64,000 nucleotides of DNA from Anopheles merus. Lineage: Eukaryota > Arthropoda > Insecta > Diptera > Culicidae. Numbering within the stretch: position 1 is the stretch's first letter; every line of letters begins with the position of its first letter. The stretch covers positions 92,725-156,724 of the forward strand of contig NW_024427619.1 of assembly GCF_017562075.2 (NCBI RefSeq), in the 5' to 3' direction. The notes beneath the pieces were generated by a model. It searched no databases. It was not told where the DNA came from and saw only the letters and a program-made list of their open reading frames with translations. The translations under genes and the position numbers were made by a program. Positions 1-10,649 of this stretch are shown one piece after another.

Positions 1-97
1 ACTCAATCATACTTCACACACACATCCACACTTATGGACGGTTCGAGCACCAATCGAGCAAATTTAGAACAAAATTTTAGTACCAATGTCAATTGGG

Positions 98-218
98 TAT
101 CGTCACTGCTAAACCAAACTGCACTGACCAAGTGGCACGTTTGACAGTTATTTCAAAGAATGCTTTTTTTCTGCCAGCACACTTCTGTGTGGTTTTTTTC
201 TCCCAAACAGCTGTCTGC
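98..218 (-). repeat. Inverted copy of the hAT 5' untranslated segment
   Basis: About 120 bp here match, in reverse complement and with only a few differences, the segment at about 7239-7350 just upstream of the hAT transposase gene. Shared landmarks are the stretch from TATCGTCACTGC to CTGTCTGC and the CTGCCAGCACAC block. Similarity stops sharply at both ends. It is either a fragment of a second, inverted hAT copy or a small repeat that also lies inside the hAT 5' region. No coding capacity is seen. Confidence 0.75.
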
Positions 219-470
219 CACTTATCAATATGTTCAGTTTTCGATTTCACGTGCTACATGTGTGTATTGTTTTGAATAAAACTGCCGCTGCTCCCGTTCA
301 CTATGCATACAAAAGAATGATTGTAGTGTTGGTAAGGTGGTGGCCAAAAATATACGTCTGATTTCATCCCAAATCCACAAGTAACGCACAATGTTTGCCG
401 TAGTGTAAGGTGGTGTGCGGCCTAAAATGCTTTCTCGTTTCAACACCCCAAGCGAATTTTTTCGGGGATA
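219..470. other. Unassigned flank of BEL1
   Basis: I recognise no gene here or at 1-97. The last part (about 455-475) contains TTTTTTCGGGGATAA, the same motif that forms the arms of the palindrome at 6806-6859. BEL1 may therefore have inserted at the edge of an older repeat carrying that motif. Confidence 0.4.
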
Positions 471-475
471 ATGAA

Positions 476-676
476 TGTTAGGATTCGGAATGAGGAACTA
501 CCGTTGTGCGGGTTTTCTTAGTTGGGAACGGATAGGATTGTGTCCGTCAGGAACGACAGGTTCTAGAGAAGGGTATATAAGAAGTCTGAATTTTGTATCG
601 TTCTCTTTTTGCACTGCAATTTCACTCAAATAAAAACACAACGTAGGAAAACAGACCCAATCTTTTGGTCCCAATA
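476..676 (+). repeat. BEL1 5' LTR
   Basis: The 201-bp LTR starts TGTTAGGATTC and ends CCCAATA. It differs from the 3' LTR by about three substitutions and lacks an 18-nt segment present there after TGTTAGGATTC. It carries a TATA box (TATATAA, 574-580) and a polyadenylation signal (AATAAA, 629-634). Confidence 0.88.
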
Positions 677-747
677 TTTGGTGCCGTGGCGACCAGGATT
701 GAATTCCGTGAAATTGACCGGTCGGTGCAAAAGTGTAGCAATCAACA

Positions 748-2657
748 ATGGAGAACGAGTCGAGCGATGAAGAATTCCGCGGCTACGTTGGAAAGTCAAA
801 CAGTACGCTGGTGGAGGCTTCGAAGAAGGTAGGAGGTACCACAAACGATCTTCATAGGAAGAAGTGTGAGTGTTTGGTTGGAACAATGTGACGCATACTG
901 TCGTTCGCTGAATCGCATGTGACCGCTGAAAAAGAGAAAATAAGTGTGCGTAGTAAGTTTTTGGAGGAAGCTTGGGCGAGTTTCAACGCATTGCAGCTTG
1001 AAATATGTGACAGTAAATTGTACGAAAAGTGGAGTGTGTCTATTTCGAAGCCGTTGAGAAACTTGAAAAGCTTGCCTGTGCAAATATGTGTGTGCTGCAA
1101 GAGCCGGTTACCAGCAGTGAAAGAAAACCCGTGCAGCTGCCAAAACTTACGATTCCTACTTTTAGCGGGGCTTATGAAACGTGGACATCGTTTTATGACA
1201 TGTTTTTGGAAGTGGTTCACAAAAACAGTGCATTGTCAAACACGGAAAAGGCACTGTTTTTTTTTTACCTTAAAAGTTTTTTGAAAGGTGAACCGTTGAC
1301 CATAGTGCAAGCTTTCCCGATAAGTGACAAAGGTTATGAGGTCGCTTGGTCGGCATTAGTGGAAAGATACGAAAATAAGTATCTCATAAAGAAAAAGCAC
1401 GTGAACAAGCTTATCTTGTTTCCGAAGATGAAAGTTCCCAACTCGGAGGGAATTCGCGCATTAATTAATTGCTGTGAAACGCCCGTGAAAATGCTAGGGC
1501 AATTAGATGAAAAGCCTGATGGTTGGGGCATTTTGCTCACATAGTTAATAGTGCTCAAGTTGGATGAAAATACGCAGAAAGAGTGGGAGAAGCATGTAGT
1601 GGATAAACCTGATTCCGGTTATGACGAATTGCTTACATTCCTGCGTAATGCAAATCGCTTATTAGAAGCAGTGTCGGGAAACAAGAACGTACAGGAATGT
1701 TCGGCTAGAAAGCAACCTGTGAAAGTGTTAGTGAACGCGGCGAGCGACACGCCGAAGTGTCGAGCCTGTGATGGTACACATTCGTTGTATGTGTGCGAAC
1801 GGTTTAGGAATATGCCTAGTGAAGAAAAGATCGCTTTTGTCAAATCTCGAAAGTTGTATTTGAACTGTCTCGCTGGAGGCCATCTTAGTCGTTTTTGCAA
1901 ATCGAAGCGAAATTGTGGAATTTGTGGCAAAAAACACCATTCTTTGCTGCATCAAGCTAGTGAAGCAACATCGTTGTTCACAAATACAACCGTAGATCAG
2001 CAGGCATCGGCAGAACCTTCGACCTCAGGAGTAAATGTGACGACTTTGTCCTCTTCTGGAGTGAGAGATTCGCGGAATTCGTATCAGCTATTGTCTAGTG
2101 CATTGGTCCGGGTGCGAACGGGAACGGGAGAATGGAAAATTGCGCGTGCGCTTCTGGATGGTGGTGCGCAATCTTGCTTGATGACGGAGCAGCTGTACAA
2201 TTCGTTGGCGATTTCGGGACAATGTGCGGATGTGTGTATTAGTGTGGTTGGTGGTAAGGAGCTAAAAGCGACGCGGGTGGTCGAGACAGATATTGCTTCG
2301 CGATACAATGAGTTCAGGAAAGGCGTTTCATTTATTGTGGTGCCAAAAATTACCAGTGAACAACCTTTGAACACTTTGCAATTGTCAAAGCTGGTAATTC
2401 CAAGAGATTTGAAATTAGCGGATCCCGGTTTCTTCAAGTGTAGTGGAATTGATATTCTATTGGGGCAAGAAGTGTTTTACGAGCTGCATAAAACAAACCA
2501 AACAATTCAGTTCTGCGAAGTGGATGGTTTGCAATTTGTATTAACTCAGTTGGGATGGGTACCGTTCGGACAATTGGGTTATTGTGCGCAAACAAAAGAT
2601 GTCCATAGTGTGTTGATTGGAAATAGCCTAACGGTGGCGATGGAAAAGTTTTGGTAA
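748..2657 (+). pseudogene. BEL1 gag and protease region, broken
   Basis: Gag packages the RNA, and the aspartic protease cuts the polyprotein. The likely start is ATG 748, shortly after the primer site. The frame is stopped by TGA at 889, shifts near 1028, and is stopped again by TAG at 1542, after which homology resumes in the same frame. Three Cys/His clusters at about 1758-1945 (CRACDGTHSLYVC, NCLAGGHLSRFC, CGICGKKHH) match the BEL/Pao knuckle block. The protease motif LLDGGAQS lies near 2150 with Gly where Ser or Thr is usual. The frame ends with TAA at 2655 inside the link to RT. Confidence 0.85.
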
Positions 2658-2691
2658 CTGGAGGAAGTAAGGGAAGCATCGAAGCTTACCG

Positions 2692-3475
2692 ATGAAGAAA
2701 AGGAGTGTGAAACCAGTTTCGTACAAAGTGGATTTTAGTGGTCGTTACGTGGTTAAACTTCCACTGAAAAATGGGTACGAAATGTTGTTGGGTGATTCTA
2801 AAGAAATAGCTTTGCGGCGTTTGAAGCAATTGGAAAGGAAATTGAGCTGTGACGTTCAATTAAAATCCGGCTATGGTGAAGTGTTACGTGAATATTGCGC
2901 TAATGGTTATTTGAAGGAGGTAACAAGTGTAGATTCGCGAGTGGTTTCGTGTTATCTTCCTCATAGGCCAGTGGTGAAGGAGAGCAGTGTTTCCACGAAA
3001 ATTCGACCTGTTTTCGATGGATCAGCGAAAACCGCAAGTGGGTAGGCGTTGAACGATCTGTTGCTTACTGGACCAGTGATACAGGAATCGTTGTTTGCAA
3101 TAATGCTGCGCTTCCGAATGCATGCGATACCGTTATCAGCCGACATCGAGAAAATGTATTTGCAAGTGCAAGTGCATCCAGACCACACACCATTGCAAAA
3201 AATCTTGTGGCGATCGTCAGTGGAAATGCAGCCCAAAGAATACGAGCTGCAAAGGGTGACGTTCGGCTTGGCTCCCTCTTCTTTTCTTGCAACGCGGGTT
3301 TTGCAGCAACTAGCAGAAGATGATGGTGCAAGGTATCCTAATGCGCAGCGTGTCCTCAGGGAAGATTTCTATATGGACGATCTTCTTAGTGGCGCGCAGA
3401 GCTTTTAGGAAGCAAAAACCCTTCGTGCTGAGTTAAGTGAATTGTTGAGTGGAGGAGGTTTTCAATTGCGAAAGT
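2692..3475 (+). pseudogene. BEL1 reverse transcriptase, broken
   Basis: This frame holds the RT of the pepA17-linked type. Visible motifs are SCYLPHRPVVKESS, RPVFDGSAKT, LSADIEKMY, VTFGLAPSSFLATR and the catalytic box YMDD at about 3371. In-frame stops interrupt it at 3043 (TAG after KTASG), at about 3406 (TAG after GAQSF) and at about 3475. The active-site residues survive, so decay is by nonsense mutation rather than loss of the domain. Confidence 0.85.
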
Positions 3476-3477
3476 GA

Positions 3478-4205
3478 GTGTCAAATGTACCAGCTGTGCT
3501 AAACGATGTGCCTGTGGAACATCTATCGTGTCCTGATGTCATCGGTCTTGGTGAAAATGTTCTTGTGAAAACCTTGGGTTTGTTGTGGCGACCGTGCTCA
3601 GATGACATAAGTGTGGAGATCAGGCAACCGGAAGAAAATGAATTTCTTACAAGAAAAACAATTTGTTCGCAAATCAAGTTCGTCTCTTTGATCCGTTGGG
3701 AATCATTGCGCCTGTGATAGTATGGGCTAAGATTCTGTTGCAGCAGTTGTGGATCTCAACAACGAGTTGGGACGAACCGGTTAACAAAGAGATCGAGATC
3801 AAATGGAAATCTTTTGTGGAGCAAATGTCGTGTATGCAGTGTATGCGTGTTCCGCGATTTGTGCTTTTGCCTGGAAAGTGCAAACTCCAACTGCATTGTT
3901 TCTCGGATGCGTCGGAAAGGGCTTATGGTGCGTGCCTTTATGTTCGATCGGTGGATGATAGTGGTTGTGTGAAGGTGTCTTTGGTGGCAGCTAAATCCAA
4001 AGTAGCACCGTTGAAACGTGTGAGTTTAGCGAAACTCCAGCTGTGTGGTGCTTTGCTAGCGGCAAAGTTGTGGAAATCGGTTTACAGGGCCTTCAAGGAA
4101 CCGGAAATTCCGTGTTTTTTTCTGGACGGATTCCACTGTGGTATTGTGTTGGCTCCGATCTCCATCTTATGTTTGGGCTACCTTTGTAGCAAACAGAGTG
4201 GCTGA
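3478..4205 (+). pseudogene. BEL1 connecting domain and RNase H, broken
   Basis: The RT connection continues in the RT frame to about 3660 (motif VKTLGLLW). It then shifts one frame, where RLFDPLGIIAPV and the RNase H start HCFSDASERAYGACLY follow, with SKVAPLK downstream. A second frameshift near 4130 moves the reading to the integrase frame. RNase H would remove the RNA template during reverse transcription. The region is clearly homologous to the matching part of BEL2 (15540-16200). Confidence 0.82.
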
Positions 4206-5949
4206 AGTGCAGGAAACGTGTAAGGGTTATCCGTGGCTCCATGTGAAGGGTTCAGAAAATCCTGCTGACATTGTTTCTAGAGGATTTCTACCTCAAGAGT
4301 TTGCAGCACATTCGTTTTGGTTGGAAGGGCCTTCTTGGCTATCTATGCGTGAAGAACAGTGGAATTGTGTGACAGTGTTGGCTGATCCTGAAGAAGCGTT
4401 ACAAGAGCGGAAGAAAATTGTGTTGTTAAGTGCGACGGAAAAGGTGTTCGAACCGCATTTTTTGCTGGATAAGTTTTCTTCATATTGGAAAACCGTTCGT
4501 GTTGCTGCCTACTGTTCCCGATTTGTGAAAATACGTCTTGGAAAGGAGCACGATGAAGGAGAGTGTTCTAATAAGGAATTTAGTGATGCGGCGAAACTGT
4601 TGGTGAAAATTCTGCAGCAGCAAGAATTTGGTGAGGAACTGCTGGCGTTACGGAAGGGTGACAAAGTGTTTTTGATTTCGCGCTTGAAGTACTTGCGACC
4701 GTTTTTGGATCCTGAAGGTGTACTCCGTGTTGGTGGCCGCCTTAAACATGCTACCATCGGGTATGGTGCAAAGCATCCGATGATTCTCCCTGCTAAGACG
4801 AACTTCACTAGAATCCTGGTGAAGGCGTATCATCAGTTGGCGATGCATGCTGGTCCCCGTCAAACTCTGGTTTTGGTGCGGCAGGAGTTTTGGATCCTGA
4901 GTGGAAAATCGGTTGCGAATGCTGTTTGTCGTAGCTGTGTGACATGCTTTAAGGCGGACCCTTTGCCTATCGTGCAGCCTCTGGGACAACTTCCGGCTGA
5001 AAGGACAACACCATCCAGGCCGTTTTCTTTCGTTGGAGTGGACTACTGTGGACCGGTGTTTCTAAAGCCAACGCACCGTAAGGCGGCGGCTTTAAAAGCT
5101 TACATTTCTATTTTTGTTTGTTTTAGCACCAAAGCTGTTCATATCGAGCTGGTGGAAGATCTTTCGACTGGAGCTTTCATCGCGGCTTTTCGTCGGTTCA
5201 TTTCTCGGCGCGGGCTTCCGATCCATGTGTACTCGGACAATGGATTGAACTTTCAAGGCGCGCAGAAGCAACTGTTGGAACTATTTGGCATGCTGAAAAA
5301 CAAGTCGGCTAAAGCGATCGTTCAGAGTGAAGCAGTGAAGCTTGGCATAACTTGGAGCCTCATCCCCCCGAGATCTCCCAACTTCGGCGGACTTTGGGAG
5401 GCTGTGGTGAAGGCGGCAAAGAGAACTATGCAGAAAGTGCTTGGCGATCGACAGCTATCGTTTGGAGATTTTGTAACTGTTTTGACCCAAATTGAAGCGC
5501 AACCCCTTACACCATTATCAGAAGATCCTTGCGAGCTGGATGTTCTTACTCCAGGCCATTTTCTTATAGGGACGTCATTGTTAGCACTACCCGATCAGAA
5601 TGTGTTAGAAGTACCTATGAATAGGTTGAAACTAAAAGATCAGTTGCAACAGATTGTTCAAGATCATTGGAGAAGATGGCGGGTAGAATATATGGGAGAG
5701 TTGCATAATTCTTATCAAAAGAATAGGGCAGTGCACCAGCTTAGTAAAGGACAAATGGTAATGCTGAAGGAAGAAGATAAGGTTAGTGAAGAGTGGTCTT
5801 TGGCGAGAATAGTAGATACTCATCCAAGGAAAGACAGCGTGGTGCGAGTAGTTACGGTTAGAACAGCGAAAGGGATCTACAAACGCCCAGCTTCCAAGTT
5901 ATGTCTTTTACCTTTTGAGAGAGAGATAGGAGATTATTTTGAGAATTAA
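4138..5949 (+). pseudogene. BEL1 RNase H C-terminus and integrase
   Basis: This is the longest open piece of BEL1, about 600 codons. It begins inside the RNase H end (FVANRVAEVQ, ENPADIVSRG). The integrase zinc finger follows (H..H near YHQLAMHAG, CRSCVTC), then the catalytic triad in VDYCGPV (about 5038), YSDNGLNF (about 5230) and GGLWEA (about 5388). At about 5495 the conserved stretch between QIEA and PLTPLSEDP is a few residues short compared with BEL2 (QIEAAMNSRPLLPL), pointing to an in-frame deletion. It ends at TAA 5947, before the 3' LTR. Confidence 0.85.
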
Positions 5950-5976
5950 AAATTGGTTCAATTTTGGTGGCCGCCA

Positions 5977-6195
5977 TGTTAGGATTCATCATAATTCAAA
6001 TTAACGGAATGAGGAACTACCGTTGTGCGGGTTTTATTAGTTGGGAAGGGATAGGATTGTGTCCGTCAGGAACGACAGGTTCTAGAGAAGGGTATATAAG
6101 AAGTCTGAATTTTGTATCGTTCTCTTTTTGCACTGCAATTTCACTCAAATAAAAACACAACGTAGGAAAACAGACCCAATCTTTCGGTCCCAATA
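5977..6195 (+). repeat. BEL1 3' LTR
   Basis: The 219-bp LTR starts TGTTAGGATTC and ends CCCAATA, directly before the ATGAA duplication. Compared with the 5' LTR it has an extra 18 nt (about 5988-6005). The TATA box and AATAAA are conserved. Confidence 0.88.
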
Positions 6196-6200
6196 ATGAA

Positions 6201-6773
6201 CACAAACTCATGCCATCTCTTTCTATTCATCAGCCCTACTCTCTCACACGCATCGATGAACTTTTACATATCTCTTTGTTCATTGTACTATATTTGAAGG
6301 GTTTAAAAGTGATAGATAACAATTCATGTTCATGAAGTAGTTATGGTCAAATGTTAATAGTGTAATGTTTGTACCATGGTCGACCTGAGTTCAATTCCAT
6401 TTTTATAATTTTTTTGATGATTTAAAGTTTTATTTAATTTTTAAAACATCCAGCTCCAATAACTTCAAACCCCTTTACTCATTGTTAGAAATGCGTGTCT
6501 AATAGTTAATCTGTTTTTTTTTTTATTGTTTTATTTATTTCTTTTAACTCATTTAGTATCAGTACCCCTTCATACAACCAAACCAGTAAATAGCACGATA
6601 ATGAATAATAATATGGTGGCGCAACAGGCAAAGTGATTCGAAGTAGAACTAGCGATGTGGTTGGTAGCATCCAGGATGAAGATTGAGCATGAATTGAACC
6701 ATGAGTGGAGGGAGTGAATCCGAATGTTCATTTCTATTTTTAGCTCTTTTTTGCATGAGTTCATCTTTCACGT
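6201..6773. other. AT-rich unassigned segment
   Basis: There is no supportable gene. It contains an AT-rich tract around 6400-6550 and nothing I can assign to an element. Confidence 0.4.
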
Positions 6774-6805
6774 GTGTTCACTATCCCCGAAAATGATCTG
6801 TATTT

Positions 6806-6859
6806 CGTTGGTCTTTTCGGGGATAATTTGTTAACGAATTATCCCCGAAAAGACCAGCG
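6806..6859. repeat. 54-bp near-perfect palindrome centred on GTTAAC
   Basis: The arms 6806-6829 and 6836-6859 are reverse complements at about 22 of 24 positions around the self-complementary centre GTTAAC. The arm core TTTTCGGGGATAA also occurs at about 460-473, and its inverse ATCCCCGAAAA occurs again at 6783-6793. It could be two transposon ends meeting head to head, or a cruciform-forming site. Confidence 0.85.
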
Positions 6860-9527
6860 AAAACCAGCGTGGTCGCGAGCTTGGGACAGCGCTTTCATAG
6901 ACTCTGTTCTAACAGAGCGAGAAAGCATGCTCCTTTTGCTACCTGCAACGACATGTCTACACACAGAAAAATTGTCGATCACTATAATACAGGGTTTCAA
7001 CTGTTTTTTTTTTATTGTTTCCCGAGAATATTTAGATACTTCCCTGATTTGTTTGGATACTTTCCACGATTTATTATGCATTATGGAAATTATTTGGAGA
7101 TTTTTATTGATTTGTTATAGGACCATGAACATAAATTGTGAGAACAAATCAAACATATTTGGCAAACGGTCGGTAACTTTTCAAACAAACTCAAATATTC
7201 AGGGTAAAGCAACAAAACCCGCAAAAAACCCTGTAAACAGCAGACAGCTATTTGGGAGAAAAAAACCACACAGGAGTGTGCTGGCAGAAAAAAAGCATTC
7301 TTTGAAATAACTGTCAAACGTGCCACTTGGTCAGAGCAGTTTGGTTTAGCAGTGACGATATCGACAGTGTTAGCGAAGTGCAGACTATTTGAGGCAATAA
7401 TGGAAGCATCAAAAAAGAATGCAGGTATTTGGAAGTTTTTTGAGCGTCATACTGCCGCGATTAATAAATACAGATGTAATATCTGTAAAGATGTCTTAAC
7501 GGTAAGCGGCATTTCATCGTTCACCTTGAAGCGTCATTTTGCTAAAAAACATCCGACCACCGATTTCGAACCCGCGCAAAGTTCAGCTTCTTTAAGCTTA
7601 GTGAAAGAACAGCGTGAAAATACAACAACATTAGGCAAACGAGTTCAGTCATCAGTTAGTGACTATGTTGATGTTTTCAAGCCTTTAAGCACCAATACAA
7701 AAACGAGTATTGAACAGCAGCTTCTCAATGTGTTTTGCAATCATGCGTTGCCCTTTTATTTATTGGAAGCTGATGATTTCAAGCAACTCTTCCATACCGT
7801 TTGCCCAAGTTATAACCTACCTAACCGAAAAACGTTTAGCAATACAATGCTGAACAACGAGTATCAGAAGCTTCTGGAAAAAGTACAAAATAGATTGAAT
7901 AATTTTAAAGCTGTGTGTTTAACATCGGATGGCTGGACCAACATAAACAATGTTAGCTTTTTAGCAGCAACTGCTCATTTTATTGATGAAACGGACGGCA
8001 AATTGACAACTTATTTGTTAGATTGTAACGAGTCTGCAAAACGACATACTGCAGAAAATATAGATCAGTGGTTGAGAACTGTGATGGATAACTATAACAT
8101 TTCAAAAAAAGTTTGCTGTGTTGTCACAGATAATGCGGCTAACATGAAGAGTGCAGTGAATAGCTTAGGAATCCGCCATATTCCATGTTTTGCTCATACG
8201 CTTAATTTAATTGTAAAAGATGCAATCAGTAAAACAATATCAGATATGCTTACAAAAATACGGAAGATTGTTACACATTTTTAAAAAAAGCACAATTGCT
8301 CTGTTGAAGCTCCAGGAGATGCAGAACAATATGAAATATCCAAAGCTGAAACTTTTGTTAGACGTAGCCACACGGTGGAATTCTACGTACTATATGCTGG
8401 AGCGATTTTACGCAAATAAAGAACCTATAATTTCTACTCTTGCATTGCTCCGGTTTGAATATGAATTAAATGAAGCTGAATGGCTAATTATGAAGGAGGC
8501 GTCTGACATACTAAAAATATTCGATGTAGTAACCAAAGAAATGTCAGCTGAAAAAAATGTAACTGTATCAAAGGTTCGTGTTTTGCATAAGCTACTGTTG
8601 TCAAAACTAAAATCGTTGTTGCAAACTAAGACTAGTTCGGAACCAGTTTTAGAAATGATGCAACTTTTGATCGATGGCTTAAATAATAAATTTAAGTATG
8701 CATACACCACCTCTGTTTCCCGAGCAACCGTTGTTGATCCTCGATTTAAACAAAAAGGATTTTCTGATGAACACGAGTTTAAAGAATGTTGTAATGCAGT
8801 ATTACGAGAGTTGAGAATGGAGAACAACTTCCAAAACGACCTGAACAACTCCCCAGAAATTGTTGTAACGGGAACAGAAATTGCCACGGACGATACGAAT
8901 CTTTGGGCAGAATTTGACATTAATCAAAATCATCCACAAATCATGCTCAACTCACGGAGTTGTCTAGAAAAAGAGCTTGATAATTACGTTGCAGAGCCTT
9001 TGGCACACCGTAACGATGATCCATTAGAATGGTGGAAGCTAAACAAATATAAAAATCCAACAGTCTACCAAGTAATGCTCCGTGAGTTGTGCATACCTGC
9101 TACATCAGTTCCTTGTGAACGAGTGTTTTCTAAGGCAGGAGACATTGAACGAAGTAAACGGAATCGACTAAAACCAAACAAATTGAACAAAATATTGTTC
9201 ATAAAACACAATAAAAACTGCTAGAACCGGTTTAGCAACAGTGCTAAAAAAGCATAAAGTGAGCGTAGAATCAATTGCACTACCGTTTTTTTTTTCATTT
9301 TACTTACATTTAAACACCATACATATTTCATAATTTTACTGCATTACCATTCCTTTATTGTACTACTAATAACCAGAATACTACTACTAATTTGGTTAAA
9401 CACAACTTTTTTGATAAGTGTTGATGCTAAATAAGCTGTCATGCTTGATTTTTTTTCTATAATTTTATATCAAACATACTATCTTCAATTAGTTCAATCT
9501 TCAATCTTCAATAGGTCGTTTTCGCTG
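6855..9527 (+). mobile_element. Candidate hAT element around the BED-finger transposase
   Basis: The transposase gene lies between inverted copies of CAGCGAAAAC (about 6855 and, reversed, about 9518), which fits the CA-x-x-G start typical of hAT ends. I could not find matching 8-bp target duplications beside these, so the borders are tentative. An alternative left end is CAGGGTTTCAACTG at about 6991. Confidence 0.4.
7400..9224 (+). pseudogene. hAT-superfamily transposase with BED zinc finger, one frameshift
   Basis: This encodes a cut-and-paste transposase. ATG 7400 (MEASKKN) is preferred over 7352 because the BED finger begins directly after it. Motifs in order: BED finger with CNIC and HFAKKH; first catalytic region LTSDGWTN; second VTDNAANM; ATRWNSTYYMLERF; and the C-terminal dimerisation block with PCERVFSKAGD and RSKRNRL. 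The frame shifts by one at about 8280 in a T/A homopolymer run, with homology continuing on the far side, so one lesion separates it from a full-length protein of about 600 residues. A single homopolymer error in the assembly is possible. Confidence 0.88.
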
Positions 9528-10157
9528 GTTTCAGAAGCTTTTGGGAAATAAGGATTTTTGCACATGGAGCCATGGGATCGTCACTGCATTAAACGATTTT
9601 TTGTCAAGTTTGATTTACTCTAACCAGTCGGAAAAATTCTTGATTTCAAGCTCTTTTGAATGCGATAGCTAGGCTATACGCCGGTTTCAAGAGATGCTTA
9701 TTTCGAATTCATGAAGGAGAGTTTTTAGTGGGTAAAAATCCCACACTACCAGGGTGTCTTTTAGAAGATCCTCTCTCCTTATAAAACAAAACAAAAGGAA
9801 AAAAAAATGTAGGGAAGTAATCCGAAGATCTGTTAACAATCTATCTTTCGTTTGGATTATATTTGTGTTGCATATCGGTTGTATAGTATAAATATTCTGA
9901 ATCAACTTCATGTACCTATTTAGTTTTTATAATTTAAACACAATCATTTATAGTACAACATTACAGGAGGGAAAATGACCATTGGGACATTATTTTTCTG
10001 TTACACTTCATACTCATCTTTCATGTTATTTCATGCTGTTAGTGCCATTAGGTTTCCGCTTTTTCCACGTTAACGAGGCACCACTTAGTGCACAAATTGC
10101 TCTATGAGCGCACAGGGTTAAAAAAACGTACAGCGCAAAAGTGCACGTAGCCCTGTG
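9225..10157. other. Unassigned AT-rich stretch
   Basis: I see no gene. The first 300 bp probably contain the hAT 3' untranslated region. Toward 10070-10150, words such as GAGCGCACAGG and GTGCACG foreshadow the repeat array that follows. Confidence 0.4.
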
Positions 10158-10400
10158 TGCTAGCACTTCCGCACTGTGATCAGAGAGCGCACTGTGCGAA
10201 AGTGCTAGCACTGTGCTAGCACTTTCGCACTGTGATCATAGAGCGCACTGTGCGAAAGTGCAAGCACTGTGCTAGCACTTCCGCACTGTGATCAGAGAGC
10301 GCACTGTGCGAAAGTGCTAGCACTGTGCGAAAGTGCTAGCACAGTGCTAGCACTTCCGCACTGGTTCCAAGTGCGCACTGTGCGCACAGTGCGCACAGCA
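10158..10400. repeat. Tandem array of 56-bp units, each an imperfect palindrome
   Basis: Units begin TGCTAGCACT at 10158, 10214 and 10270, exactly 56 bp apart. A partial unit and GTGCGCAC-rich variants follow to about 10400. Within each unit the start TGCTAGCACTTTCGCAC is the reverse complement of the end GTGCGAAAGTGCTAGCA, with GATCAKAGAGC between. The array is GC-rich against AT-rich surroundings and sits just upstream of the copia element. Confidence 0.9.
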
Positions 10401-10588
10401 CACTAAGGGCAATGTGCGTGTGTGCACAGCACTTAATTGTGCTACTTTACCCAACACTATTGGCAACGCATTTCTCTTTTTTAGGTTGGCAGTCATGCCG
10501 TTAATCTTGATTCGTTGAACTTCGTCTTTCCTGTACTTTTGTAGCGACAAGTCGCATATCGCTCTTGCTTCAATAAATACAATTTTAG

Positions 10589-10605
10589 GTTATAGGCCCA
10601 GCACA
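10589..10605 (+). promoter_or_regulatory. Copia half-tRNA primer-binding site
   Basis: GGTTATAGGCCCAGCAC is, apart from one base, complementary to the anticodon-stem region of initiator tRNA-Met. Copia elements are known to prime from an internal fragment of this tRNA rather than its 3' end. Confidence 0.8.
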
Positions 10606-10649
10606 TTTTTGGACAAAGGGAAAGTGACTAATCGAAATTGTGTATTGTG

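Larger units (their letters stand above)
476..6195 (+). mobile_element. BEL1: degenerate BEL/Pao LTR retrotransposon
   Basis: The element is bounded by direct LTRs (476-676 and 5977-6195) and flanked by a 5-bp target duplication ATGAA (471-475 and 6196-6200). Internal order is gag with zinc knuckles, A17-type protease, reverse transcriptase, RNase H and integrase, which is the BEL/Pao order. A primer-site-like sequence, TTTGGTGCCGTGGCGACC, starts at 677. Several in-frame stops and at least three frameshifts make it non-autonomous. The LTR ends are ambiguous by one to four bases because the CCCAATA end runs into the repeat flank. Confidence 0.9.

Noticed and set aside
6847..9535. 8-bp target duplications for the coding hAT element
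   Set aside because: GAAAAGAC and GTTTCAGA beside the proposed ends do not match, so the borders stay tentative.
10158..10400. Possible CRISPR-like array
   Set aside because: Units are contiguous with no variable spacers, the period is 56 bp and the genome is eukaryotic. It is a tandem palindromic repeat.
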